From NCBI GenBank assembly GCA_947383275.1, contig CANDCW010000065.1, positions 1 to 15,289 of the forward strand: 15,289 nt of DNA. The letters are read 5' to 3'. The position numbers and the translations under genes are program-made. Below, piece by piece: positions 6,640-13,155 of this stretch (its first letter is position 1; every line of letters starts with the position of its first letter). Source of the stretch: an uncultured Bacillota bacterium. Its GTDB lineage: Bacteria > Bacillota > Clostridia > Oscillospirales > Oscillospiraceae. A model generated the notes under the pieces. It was not told the origin of the DNA and ran no database searches. It worked only from the letters and a program-made list of their open reading frames with translations.

Positions 6640-7455
6640 ATGTCAGATCAAACCAGCCCCGTTGGAATCCTGGACTCCGGGATCGGGGGCTTCAGCGTGG
6701 CCCGGCAAGTACAAAAGCTGCTGCCGGGCGAAAACCTGCTCTACTTCGGCGACGGCGCCCACATCCCCTATGGCAACCACGCCCGGGAGGATATTGTGGC
6801 CATGGCCCGGTACATGTTCCGATTTATGGAGGAGCGTGGTGTAAAGGCACTGCTGGTGGCCTGCAACACCATCTCCTGCGTCATCGACGCCTGCAAGGAC
6901 GCGGTATCCTGTCCCATCTTCAACGCCGTTCAGGCGGGCGCGGACGCGGTGGCCGGGCTGGAAGTGGATAAGGTAGGGGTCATTTCCACCGTATTCACCC
7001 ACACCTCCCGCGCCTATCCGAACAAGATTCTGGCCCGCAGCCCCCGTAAGCTGGTGGTGCTCAGCTGCGGCTGTCCCGACCTGGCCCGGCTGGTGGAACA
7101 CAGCCTGGGCAGTCCGGAAAAAATGCCCCAGGTGGAGGAAAACCTCCGGCTGGAGCTGGACCACATGGTGCTGAAGGACAAAGTGGACTGCTGCGTCCTG
7201 GGCTGCACCCACTACCCCCTGGTTGCGGACAGCATCCGCAAGCTGTACCCGGCGCTGCCCCTCATCGACCCGGCGGAGGAGATGGCCCGGGCCCTGAGGG
7301 CCTATCTGAACCGGGAGGGCCTGGCCAATCCCGAGAGGCCTGGAACCCTGAGTGTCTACACCACCGGCGATGTGGAGGAGTACACCCTCCGGGCCCGCCA
7401 GGTGGGGCTGGAGCGGGTCGCCAAAGTAGAATATTATCCGCCGATGATACTGTGA
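6640..7455 (+). CDS. murI: Glutamate racemase (271 aa)
   Basis: Cofactor-independent Asp/Glu racemase family; interconverts L- and D-glutamate, supplying D-Glu for the peptidoglycan stem peptide in the cytoplasm. Visible motifs are VGILDSGIGGFSV (catalytic-site D12/S13), YFGDGAHIPYGNHARED (35-51), LLVACNTISC with the first catalytic cysteine C75, GVISTVFTHTSRAY (113-125) and VLGCTHYPL with the second cysteine C189 and H191. Length is normal. Start chosen: ATG 6640, 5 nt after AAGGAGGG (6627-6634). A GTG at 6616 would add eight residues before MSDQT without a good site. The GDG after the first strand differs from the common GDTARVPYG and resembles forms found in several anaerobes. Its place behind wal genes ties it to wall metabolism; the next gene starts 9 nt downstream. 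Confidence 0.93.
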   Translation: MSDQTSPVGILDSGIGGFSVARQVQKLLPGENLLYFGDGAHIPYGNHAREDIVAMARYMFRFMEERGVKALLVACNTISCVIDACKDAVSCPIFNAVQAGADAVAGLEVDKVGVISTVFTHTSRAYPNKILARSPRKLVVLSCGCPDLARLVEHSLGSPEKMPQVEENLRLELDHMVLKDKVDCCVLGCTHYPLVADSIRKLYPALPLIDPAEEMARALRAYLNREGLANPERPGTLSVYTTGDVEEYTLRARQVGLERVAKVEYYPPMIL

Positions 7456-7464
7456 GGAATGAAC

Positions 7465-8580
7465 ATGTCAGAGCTGCAATTTGCTATCCCCACCCTCTTC
7501 GGGCTGGAGGGCGTATGCGCCGATGAGCTGCGCCGCCTGAATCTGCCCGGCGTCAGGGCTGAGAACGGCCGGGTGCTGTGCGCCGGGACAGAACAGGACC
7601 TCCCCCGGCTCAATGTAAATGTCCGCACCGGGGAGCGGGTGCTGCTGGTTATAGGGAGCTTCCCGGCCCGGGACTTCGACGCCCTTTTTGAGGGCGTCCG
7701 CGCCCTGCCCTGGGAGAGGTTTATCCCCCAAAACGGACAGTTTCCGGTAAAAGGCCACTGCCTAAACTCCGCCCTCCACGCGGTGCCCGCCTGCCAGTCC
7801 ATCGTGAAAAAGGCGGTTGCCACCCGGCTGGGAGTCAAATATGGCCTGAATACCCTCCCTGAGACCGGGGCGCTGCACCAAATACAGTTTTCTATCATGG
7901 GAGATGAGGCCACCCTGTTTCTGGACACCTCCGGCCCCGGCCTCCACAAGCGGGGCTACCGTGCCCAGGGAGTGGCGGCGCCTCTCCGGGAGACCCTGGC
8001 CGCCGGGATGGTACTTCTGTCCCGGTACCGGGGCCGGGATCCGCTGTGCGACCCCTTCTGCGGCTCGGGAACCATCCCAATCGAGGCCGCTCTCATCGCC
8101 AAGAACCGGGCTCCCGGACTAAACCGCTCCTTCTCCGCCCAAAAGTGGGGCTGGCTGGATAAGCGGTTCTGGATGGACGCCGCCAGCGAGGCGCAAGACC
8201 GTGAATTCGATGGTGAATACGAAATTTGGGGCGGCGACCTGGACCCGGAGGCCGTGGCGCTGGCCCGGCATAATGCCAAGCTGGCCGAAGTGGACGACAT
8301 AGTCCGCTTTGATGTGGACGACGCACGTACCTTCCATTGGGGCGGCTTGTGCGGGCGGGTGGTGACCAACCCTCCCTACGGAGAGCGGGTCATGGAGCGC
8401 AAGGAGGCGGAGGAGCTGTACCGGGCCTTTGGCAGGGCGTGGGACAAGTTCCCAGACAGCTGGAAGCTGTATTTGCTGTCCTCCCACACCGAATTTGAGC
8501 GCACCTTTGGCAGAAAGGCGGGTAAGAAACGCAAGCTGTACAACGGAATGCTCAAGTGCGACCTGTTTATGTACCTATGA
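7465..8580 (+). CDS. THUMP-domain class I SAM-dependent RNA methyltransferase, RlmL/YpsC-type (371 aa)
   Basis: Likely an N2-guanine rRNA methyltransferase of the UPF0020 / RlmL N-terminal / YpsC family. The N-terminal ferredoxin-like and THUMP RNA-binding part covers about 1-160 (PTLFGLEGVCADELRRL at 10-26 is typical). HKRGYR at 161-166 opens the catalytic half. DPFCGSGT (196-203) is the SAM-binding motif I, GGDLDPEAV (256-264) motif II, and TNPPYGERV (301-309) the catalytic NPPY motif for amino methylation. Start: ATG 7465 has GAGGA (7454-7458) at 6 nt, better than the in-frame ATG 7459, which touches that site. The stop overlaps the next gene as ATGA. The target base cannot be told from sequence alone. 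Confidence 0.9.
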   Translation: MSELQFAIPTLFGLEGVCADELRRLNLPGVRAENGRVLCAGTEQDLPRLNVNVRTGERVLLVIGSFPARDFDALFEGVRALPWERFIPQNGQFPVKGHCLNSALHAVPACQSIVKKAVATRLGVKYGLNTLPETGALHQIQFSIMGDEATLFLDTSGPGLHKRGYRAQGVAAPLRETLAAGMVLLSRYRGRDPLCDPFCGSGTIPIEAALIAKNRAPGLNRSFSAQKWGWLDKRFWMDAASEAQDREFDGEYEIWGGDLDPEAVALARHNAKLAEVDDIVRFDVDDARTFHWGGLCGRVVTNPPYGERVMERKEAEELYRAFGRAWDKFPDSWKLYLLSSHTEFERTFGRKAGKKRKLYNGMLKCDLFMYL

Positions 8581-9527
8581 GGCATCTGTTCATCATCAAT
8601 CCCGCTGCGGGAAAGAAGGGGTCTACCGCTCAGCTGGAGGCGCTGCTGGACCGGCTGTCCGTGCCCCACCAGGCGGCCTACACCAAAGTGGAGGGGGACG
8701 CCCGCCGTTTTGCCAGGGAGGCGGCGGAGGCGGGGGAACCTGTCCGCATTTACGCCTGCGGAGGCGACGGTACCCTGAATGAAGTAGTAAACGGCGCGGC
8801 GGGTTACAGCAACGCGGCCATCACCGGCGTTCCAAAGGGGACGGGAAACGACTTTTTAAAAATCTTCGGCCCCAACTACCGAACCCTGTTTTACAACCTG
8901 GAAGCGTTGGCTGTGGGACCTCAGGCGTCCTTTGACCTGATGGACTGCAACGGCCATTTGGGAATCGATGTGGTGTGCGCCGGGGTAGACGCCCGGGTTG
9001 CCGCCGAGGTCCACCGGTACAAAGACTTGCCATTTGTCTCCGGCATCGGGGCCTACGTCTTGTCCCTGGGGGAAAATGTGCTGAAGGGGATTGCCCGGCC
9101 CATGACCATCCGGACGGACGGCTTGAATTGGGTGGATCAAAAAACATCCCTGTTTTGCATCTGCAACGGCAGGTACTACGGCGGCGGCTTTATGCCGGTG
9201 CCCGAGGCCATGCCGGACGACGGCGTGCTGGACATGCTGCTGGTGCGTAAGGTGGGACTGTTCACCTTTGTACGACTGGCGGGAAAATACGCCAAGGGCT
9301 TGTACCGGCAGTATCCCGAGCTGATCCAGGACTTTCACGGGCAGGAGGTCCATATCTCCGCCCGGGAGCCCATCACCGTGGTGGTGGACGGCGAGGTCAT
9401 GCGGGACACATCCTTTACCGTCCGCCTGTCGGAAAAGAAGGTAAACTTTTTTTATCCCGCAGGGGCGGGCCTGCATACCCCGCTGCCGTCCCCGCAGCGC
9501 CGGGGCAGCAGGCATGGGGGGAGGTAA
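8577..9527 (+). CDS. Diacylglycerol / lipid kinase family protein, YegS/DgkB-like (316 aa)
   Basis: A DAGK-catalytic-domain protein that phosphorylates a lipid hydroxyl (diacylglycerol or a related lipid) using ATP at the inner face of the membrane. Key motifs are LFIINPAAGKKG (4-15), the nucleotide-binding GGDGTLNEVVNG (62-73) and GVPKGTGNDF (84-93); a C-terminal VVDGEVM matches the family's usual second-domain motif. Length is normal for YegS/BmrU/DgkB. The ATG at 8577 overlaps the preceding stop (ATGA) and there is no strong ribosome binding site, so it depends on translational coupling; an in-frame alternative at 8556 lies inside the methyltransferase. The last dozen residues (PQRRGSRHGGR) are basic and low-complexity. 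Whether it is the DgkB that recycles diacylglycerol from lipoteichoic-acid synthesis cannot be decided here. Confidence 0.88.
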   Translation: MRHLFIINPAAGKKGSTAQLEALLDRLSVPHQAAYTKVEGDARRFAREAAEAGEPVRIYACGGDGTLNEVVNGAAGYSNAAITGVPKGTGNDFLKIFGPNYRTLFYNLEALAVGPQASFDLMDCNGHLGIDVVCAGVDARVAAEVHRYKDLPFVSGIGAYVLSLGENVLKGIARPMTIRTDGLNWVDQKTSLFCICNGRYYGGGFMPVPEAMPDDGVLDMLLVRKVGLFTFVRLAGKYAKGLYRQYPELIQDFHGQEVHISAREPITVVVDGEVMRDTSFTVRLSEKKVNFFYPAGAGLHTPLPSPQRRGSRHGGR

Positions 9528-9532
9528 CTGCC

Positions 9533-10630
9533 ATGGAAAAAGCCATTGTCCTCCGCCCTGTCTTTGAGCCGAGGCGGAGGATCATCACCGTCAGCGACAT
9601 CCACGGCAACCTCCCGTTCTTCCTGGCCCTGATGGACAAGGTCCGGCTGACCCCGGAGGATATCCTGGTTCTGAACGGCGACCTTTTAGAGAAGGGCCAG
9701 GACAGCCTGCCGCTGCTGCGCCACCTTATGGCGCTGTCGAGCACCCATACCCTCTACCCCGTCTGCGGCAACTGCGACGGGCTGGTGCTCCGCTTTTTTG
9801 AGACCAGCGAGCTGGATGGGCGCTTTTTTGCCTCCTACCTCCCCCGGCACCCGGAATCCACCCTCCGGCAGCTGGCCCGGGAGGGGGGCTTTGAGCAGTG
9901 GGACAACCTGCCCAAGCTGCGCCGGGACCTGCGGGCCTCGTTTCCGGAGGAGTGGGCCTGGCTGCGGGCCATGCCCACCGTTTTGGAGACGGAACATCTG
10001 GTTTTCGTCCACGGAGGCGTCCCCTCCCTGGAACGGATGGAGGAGCTGGACCGCTGGAAGTGCATGAAAAACGACGACTTCCTGGGCCAGGGCCACAGCT
10101 TTGACAAGTGGGTCATTGTGGGCCACTGGCCCGTCACCCTTTACAACCCCCGCATTCCCTCCTCCGCCCCCCTCCTCCTCCGGGACCGGAAAATAATCTC
10201 CATCGACGGCGCCTGCGTCCTCAAGGTGGACGGCCAGCTCAACGCCCTGCTGCTCCCCTCAGAGGAGTCGGAGGACTTTGCCTGGACCGCCTGGGACGGC
10301 CTGCCTGTCTCCAGGGCCCTGGATTCCCAGCGGGCCAGTACGGATTCCCTCAACATCCGCTGGGGCCGGTCAGCCCTGCGGCTGCTGGAAGAGGGAGAGG
10401 AGCTGTCCCTGTGCCGCCACCTGGAGACAGGCCGGGAGCTGTATATCCTGAACGAATATCTGCGCCAAGGCCCAGACGGACTGGAGTGCGAGGACTCCAC
10501 CGATTACCGCCTGCCCGTGTCCCCAGGGGACCTTTTGACGGTGGTAAGAAAAACCAAGTGCGGTTTTTTGTGCAAAAAAGAGGGGACCACAGGCTGGTAT
10601 TATGGGCGGTTATCGGATATAATGGTATAA
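9533..10630 (+). CDS. Calcineurin-like metallophosphoesterase with C-terminal extra domain (365 aa)
   Basis: Residues 17-240 form a PPP/ApaH-like phosphatase: SDIHGN (D22, H24), NGDLLEKG (D50), CGNCD (79-82), FVHGG (H160) and VGHWP (H198), the ordered metal ligands of the superfamily. In the fourth block the usual GNHE/GNHD histidine, a general acid in PPP enzymes, is cysteine (GNCD). The GDxxDRG arginine is likewise replaced (LLEKG). The fold and dimetal site look intact, but catalysis may differ from classical Ser/Thr phosphatases. Residues 240-365 are an additional domain; the last 50 (PVSPGDLLTVVRKTKCGFL, then TGWYYGRL) look SH3-like. There is no signal peptide, so it is cytoplasmic. The start ATG 9533 follows GGGGGGAGG by 9 nt. 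The substrate is unknown. Confidence 0.85.
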   Translation: MEKAIVLRPVFEPRRRIITVSDIHGNLPFFLALMDKVRLTPEDILVLNGDLLEKGQDSLPLLRHLMALSSTHTLYPVCGNCDGLVLRFFETSELDGRFFASYLPRHPESTLRQLAREGGFEQWDNLPKLRRDLRASFPEEWAWLRAMPTVLETEHLVFVHGGVPSLERMEELDRWKCMKNDDFLGQGHSFDKWVIVGHWPVTLYNPRIPSSAPLLLRDRKIISIDGACVLKVDGQLNALLLPSEESEDFAWTAWDGLPVSRALDSQRASTDSLNIRWGRSALRLLEEGEELSLCRHLETGRELYILNEYLRQGPDGLECEDSTDYRLPVSPGDLLTVVRKTKCGFLCKKEGTTGWYYGRLSDIMV

Positions 10631-10651
10631 AAACGATAAGGATTTGAATGT

Positions 10652-11563
10652 ATGTTGGATTTCCATCCCCTCCGGCTGGAGGACCTTCCCAAGCTGCGCC
10701 AATTTTTTGGTTACAGCCGCAGCCGCATTTGCGACACCACCCCCGGCACCGTCTTTATATGGCGGGACATCTATAAGACTGAGTGGGCGGTCTACAACGG
10801 CTCCCTCTACTTCAAGGTGGATTACCCCGGCCTGGGCCCCACCTTCACTCTGCCGCTGGGAGGCGGCCGCCTGGAGCACTACCGGCAGATTGCCGACTTC
10901 TGCTGCCGCAGGGGCATGCCCATCGCGTTTTATCCCGTCCCCAAGGACGAGCTGGAACAGCTCCAGGAGTTTTTCCCCGCCAGTACCGCCGTGGGTGAGC
11001 GGGACAACTTCGACTACTTGTACCGGGCGGAGGACTTGAAGTACTTCCGGGGTAAAAAGCTCAGCGGCCAGCGCAACCACGTGAACAAGTTTCTAAAGAC
11101 CTATGGCAACTGGACCTTCCGTCCCATCGTCCAGCCGGACATCCCGGCGGTCAAGTCTTTTCTGGACTGCTACGCCGCCCGCTGGGACAAAGGCGCGGCC
11201 ACCTTCCACGAGGACATCGCCAAGACCCACGAGGTTCTGGACAACTACCAGACCTATGACCTGCTGGGCGGCCTATTGCTGGTAGAGAACCGGATTGTGG
11301 GCTTCTCTCTGGGTGAGGTCATCGGCGACACCCTGTTTACCCATATCGAAAAGGCCGACCGGGACTACGAGGGCTGCTACCAGATGCTGGTGGCTCAGTT
11401 TGCCCAGCAGTTTGCCCCGGAGGGAACGGTAGCCTTCATCAACCGGGAGGACGACACCGGAGACTTGGGGCTGCGCACCAGCAAGCTGTCCTACCACCCG
11501 GTGGCCCTACTGGAAAAGTATACCGCCACCGTGGACAAGCCCTGCGATTACTGCTATGTATAA
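10652..11563 (+). CDS. DUF2156 protein, phosphatidylglycerol lysyltransferase C-terminal-like (303 aa)
   Basis: Belongs to the DUF2156 family, a double GNAT-like fold related to the aminoacyl-transferase domain of MprF. Family landmarks are a beginning of the form FHPLRLEDLPKLRQFF, the YLYRAEDLKYFRGKKLSGQR block (127-146) followed by NHVNKFLKTYG, and GGLLLVENRIVGFSLGEVIG (207-226). The end has YHPVALLEKYTA. There is no membrane segment, so unlike MprF it is a soluble stand-alone protein; its substrate is unknown. The ATG at 10652 has AAGGAT (10638-10643) 8 nt upstream and follows the phosphatase by 21 nt. A strong hairpin terminator immediately after the stop ends the long plus-strand operon. 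The family assignment is good; an aminoacyl-lipid transfer function should not be assumed. Confidence 0.85.
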   Translation: MLDFHPLRLEDLPKLRQFFGYSRSRICDTTPGTVFIWRDIYKTEWAVYNGSLYFKVDYPGLGPTFTLPLGGGRLEHYRQIADFCCRRGMPIAFYPVPKDELEQLQEFFPASTAVGERDNFDYLYRAEDLKYFRGKKLSGQRNHVNKFLKTYGNWTFRPIVQPDIPAVKSFLDCYAARWDKGAATFHEDIAKTHEVLDNYQTYDLLGGLLLVENRIVGFSLGEVIGDTLFTHIEKADRDYEGCYQMLVAQFAQQFAPEGTVAFINREDDTGDLGLRTSKLSYHPVALLEKYTATVDKPCDYCYV

Positions 11564-11592
11564 GAAAATCCCGGCCATTGGCCGGGATTTTC
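11564..11592. terminator. Bidirectional intrinsic terminator ending the operon
   Basis: A perfect 13-bp stem (GAAAATCCCGGCC, 11564-11576, with GGCCGGGATTTTC, 11580-11592) has a 3-nt ATT loop. The TTTT at 11588-11591 serves the plus strand and AAAA at 11565-11568 serves the minus strand. The DUF2156 stop is directly on one side and the stop of the minus-strand lipoprotein (11594-11596) on the other. Confidence 0.88.
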
Positions 11593-11593
11593 A

Positions 11594-12055
11594 CTATTCT
11601 ACCGCTTTTTTTGCCGCATCTATGTCACTGGCCACTACCAGCAGAAGGGTCTCTCCCCGCTGGTCGATATAGGCGTTCTCCAGCTTTGGAATCTCTGCGG
11701 GACGGTAGTCCACATTTTCATCGATTTGGCTTTGTACATAGTCCTCCAGTGCACCTTTGGCGGCTTTGGCGGAGTCCTCGCTGTCCAGAACCAGGTACGC
11801 AAGCTCCTCACAGGTGGCCCCGGCAGAGCGGAACACAACCGCTCCGCTCAGACGGTCTAAGCCATAGTCGGCCAGACGGTACAGAATAAACGCGGTGTCT
11901 TTGTCCAGCTCCTCCAGCTCCTCGGAAAAGGCCCCACTGTCCAGCAGCGCCTGAACATCACCGGTATCCCAGACCTCCGCCTCTGTCTTGCTGCCGCAGG
12001 CGGTCAGGACCAGCGCCAGGGCCAGGACCAGCGTTAAATTTATAAATTTTTTCAT
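11594..12055 (-). CDS. DUF4358 lipoprotein (153 aa)
   Basis: The N-terminus MKKFINLTLVLALALVLTAC is a lipoprotein signal peptide with lipobox LTAC and lipidated C20, so the protein should sit on the outer face of the membrane. The rest (about 130 aa, acidic, mixed alpha/beta) matches the DUF4358 pattern: a DTAFILYRLADYGLD segment, then AGATCEELAYLVLDSED and a C-terminal RGETLLLVVASDIDAAKKAV. No catalytic motif is visible. Its ATG overlaps the stop of the SGNH hydrolase gene (ATGA at 12055-12052), with GGGAG about 9 nt upstream (12065-12069), so the two are translated together. In Clostridia DUF4358 genes are, to my knowledge, often found next to SGNH hydrolase or O-acyltransferase genes, which suggests a shared envelope job. 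Function is otherwise unknown. Confidence 0.82.
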   Translation of the reverse strand: MKKFINLTLVLALALVLTACGSKTEAEVWDTGDVQALLDSGAFSEELEELDKDTAFILYRLADYGLDRLSGAVVFRSAGATCEELAYLVLDSEDSAKAAKGALEDYVQSQIDENVDYRPAEIPKLENAYIDQRGETLLLVVASDIDAAKKAVE

Positions 12056-12999
12056 CTTTGCACACTCCCATCAACAGGTTCCGGTTCTGCCGGCGCGGGG
12101 TCAGGCGGTATGGGCGGGCCGTCGGGGTATAGCATATCGAAGTCCACCGTATGGTTTTTCAGATACTCCAGCCACCGCTTGCAGGGCTCCTTTTTCAAAT
12201 GGACGCCGTCCCGGCTCTGGTCCGGGGGCAAAGAGCCGTTTTCATCCACAAACTCAGTATACAAGTCCAGGTAAGCCACCTGCTTTTCCTCCGCCGCCTG
12301 GCGCATTAAATCATTGAACACCCGCAGATGGTCGTTGGTCAAGTTATACTTGTTCCCGTTATGCTCCACGATTTGGGTCTCGTTCAGGGGAATTAGATTT
12401 TGAATGTAAATGACCGCGCTGGGCTGAAGCCGGCGGATCTCGTCGATGGCGGAGCAGTAACTGCGGTAAAAGCCCTTGTCATCGCCATATCCCAGCTCGT
12501 TGACGCCCAGGGAGAGGTATACCTTGCCGTACTGCTTTAGGGACAGGGCCTCCAGCAGGGTGTACTGCTCTTCCCCGATGGTCAGCGCCTTTTTCTCGGC
12601 CAGCCGGAAAATGGACAGACCGTTGGAGGTAAGGTTTTCCCCTGTGCCAATGCCACTGTAGAGCATGAATCCATCGGTGCGGGAGTCGCCCACAAAAGCG
12701 GCATCGTCAAAGTAGCTGTTGTCCACGCCCTCGCGCTCTGGAACAGGCTGGGAGAAGTTGTAGGAGGGAGCCTTAGGCTCGTCCGGCGCCACCGGATTAG
12801 GTTGGGACACATCCCCGGAGTGGGAGGAGGCCCCCAGGGGGTTGGCCTGGGAGGTATCCGGTTCCTTGGGCGTCTTGTCCCAATATTTCTGATAGATGAT
12901 GACTACAGCGGCCAGAACCATCACAACTGCCGCCACAACAGCAAGCAGAAGGACTACCCGCTGATTTCGGGCTACATGCTTTCCCTGATAGCCGGACAA
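12052..12999 (-). CDS. Membrane-anchored SGNH/GDSL-type hydrolase (315 aa)
   Basis: A signal-anchor protein: cytoplasmic residues 1-14, a membrane helix at about 15-36, a Pro/Ser/Asp linker at 40-90 and an extracytoplasmic SGNH hydrolase domain at about 95-285. Block I is FVGDSRTDGF with nucleophile S106, block III LSLGVNELGY with N167, and block V SRDGVHL with D264 and H267, so the triad appears complete. A proline-rich tail ends the protein. Such enzymes usually act as esterases, for example on O-acetylated cell-envelope glycans; the exact substrate is inferred. Start chosen: TTG 12999, because AGGGGAGG (13016-13009) lies 9 nt upstream. The longer in-frame TTG at 13074 lies at the -10/-35 region and has no site. 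It is co-transcribed with the DUF4358 lipoprotein gene through a 4-nt overlap. Confidence 0.85.
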   Translation of the reverse strand: MSGYQGKHVARNQRVVLLLAVVAAVVMVLAAVVIIYQKYWDKTPKEPDTSQANPLGASSHSGDVSQPNPVAPDEPKAPSYNFSQPVPEREGVDNSYFDDAAFVGDSRTDGFMLYSGIGTGENLTSNGLSIFRLAEKKALTIGEEQYTLLEALSLKQYGKVYLSLGVNELGYGDDKGFYRSYCSAIDEIRRLQPSAVIYIQNLIPLNETQIVEHNGNKYNLTNDHLRVFNDLMRQAAEEKQVAYLDLYTEFVDENGSLPPDQSRDGVHLKKEPCKRWLEYLKNHTVDFDMLYPDGPPIPPDPAPAEPEPVDGSVQR

Positions 13000-13053
13000 C
13001 TCCAAACACCTCCCCTGAAAACAGGTCAAACCTTGTCGAAATCGTACTGTTTC

Positions 13054-13081
13054 AGGATACCATATTTTCGGCAAATTTCAA
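13054..13081 (-). promoter_or_regulatory. Promoter of the SGNH-DUF4358 operon
   Basis: On the minus strand TTGAAA (-35, 13081-13076), a 16-bp spacer and TATCCT (-10, 13059-13054) preceded by TG form an extended -10 promoter. A start near 13047 gives a leader of about 48 nt to the TTG start at 12999. Confidence 0.6.
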
Positions 13082-13098
13082 GTGACAAAACCGTTACA
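13082..13098 (-). promoter_or_regulatory. Candidate WalR box upstream of the SGNH promoter
   Basis: Read on the minus strand, 13098-13082 is TGTAAC-GGTTT-TGTCAC. The published WalR box is TGTWAH-N5-TGTWAH; this matches 11 of 12 positions (the C in TGTCAC is the mismatch) with exact 5-nt spacing. It directly abuts the -35, where OmpR-family activators commonly bind. Functional binding is inference. Confidence 0.45.
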
Positions 13099-13119
13099 AA
13101 GATTTCCTTATCCTGGCAT

Positions 13120-13152
13120 AAAAAATCCCGTCCCTAGAGGGCCGGGGTTTTT
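13120..13152 (-). terminator. Intrinsic terminator after degV (minus strand)
   Basis: On the minus strand, just past the degV stop, CCCG-G-CCC pairs with GGG-A-CGGG across a 4-nt TCTA loop with one internal mismatch. It is preceded by AAAAA and followed by TTTTTT (13125-13120). The A and T runs on both sides could let it also work weakly on the plus strand. Confidence 0.75.
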
Positions 13153-13155
13153 ATG

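Noticed and set aside
10595..10623. Possible internal promoter before the DUF2156 gene (TATAAT at 10618-10623)
   Set aside because: The -10 is perfect, but the hexamer 17 bp upstream (TGGTAT) is a poor -35 and the site lies within the end of the phosphatase gene. Not enough to call.
12999..13074. Longer N-terminus of the SGNH hydrolase from TTG 13074
   Set aside because: It would place the start within or beside the -35/-10 elements, with no ribosome binding site. AGGGGAGG 9 nt before TTG 12999 decides the start.
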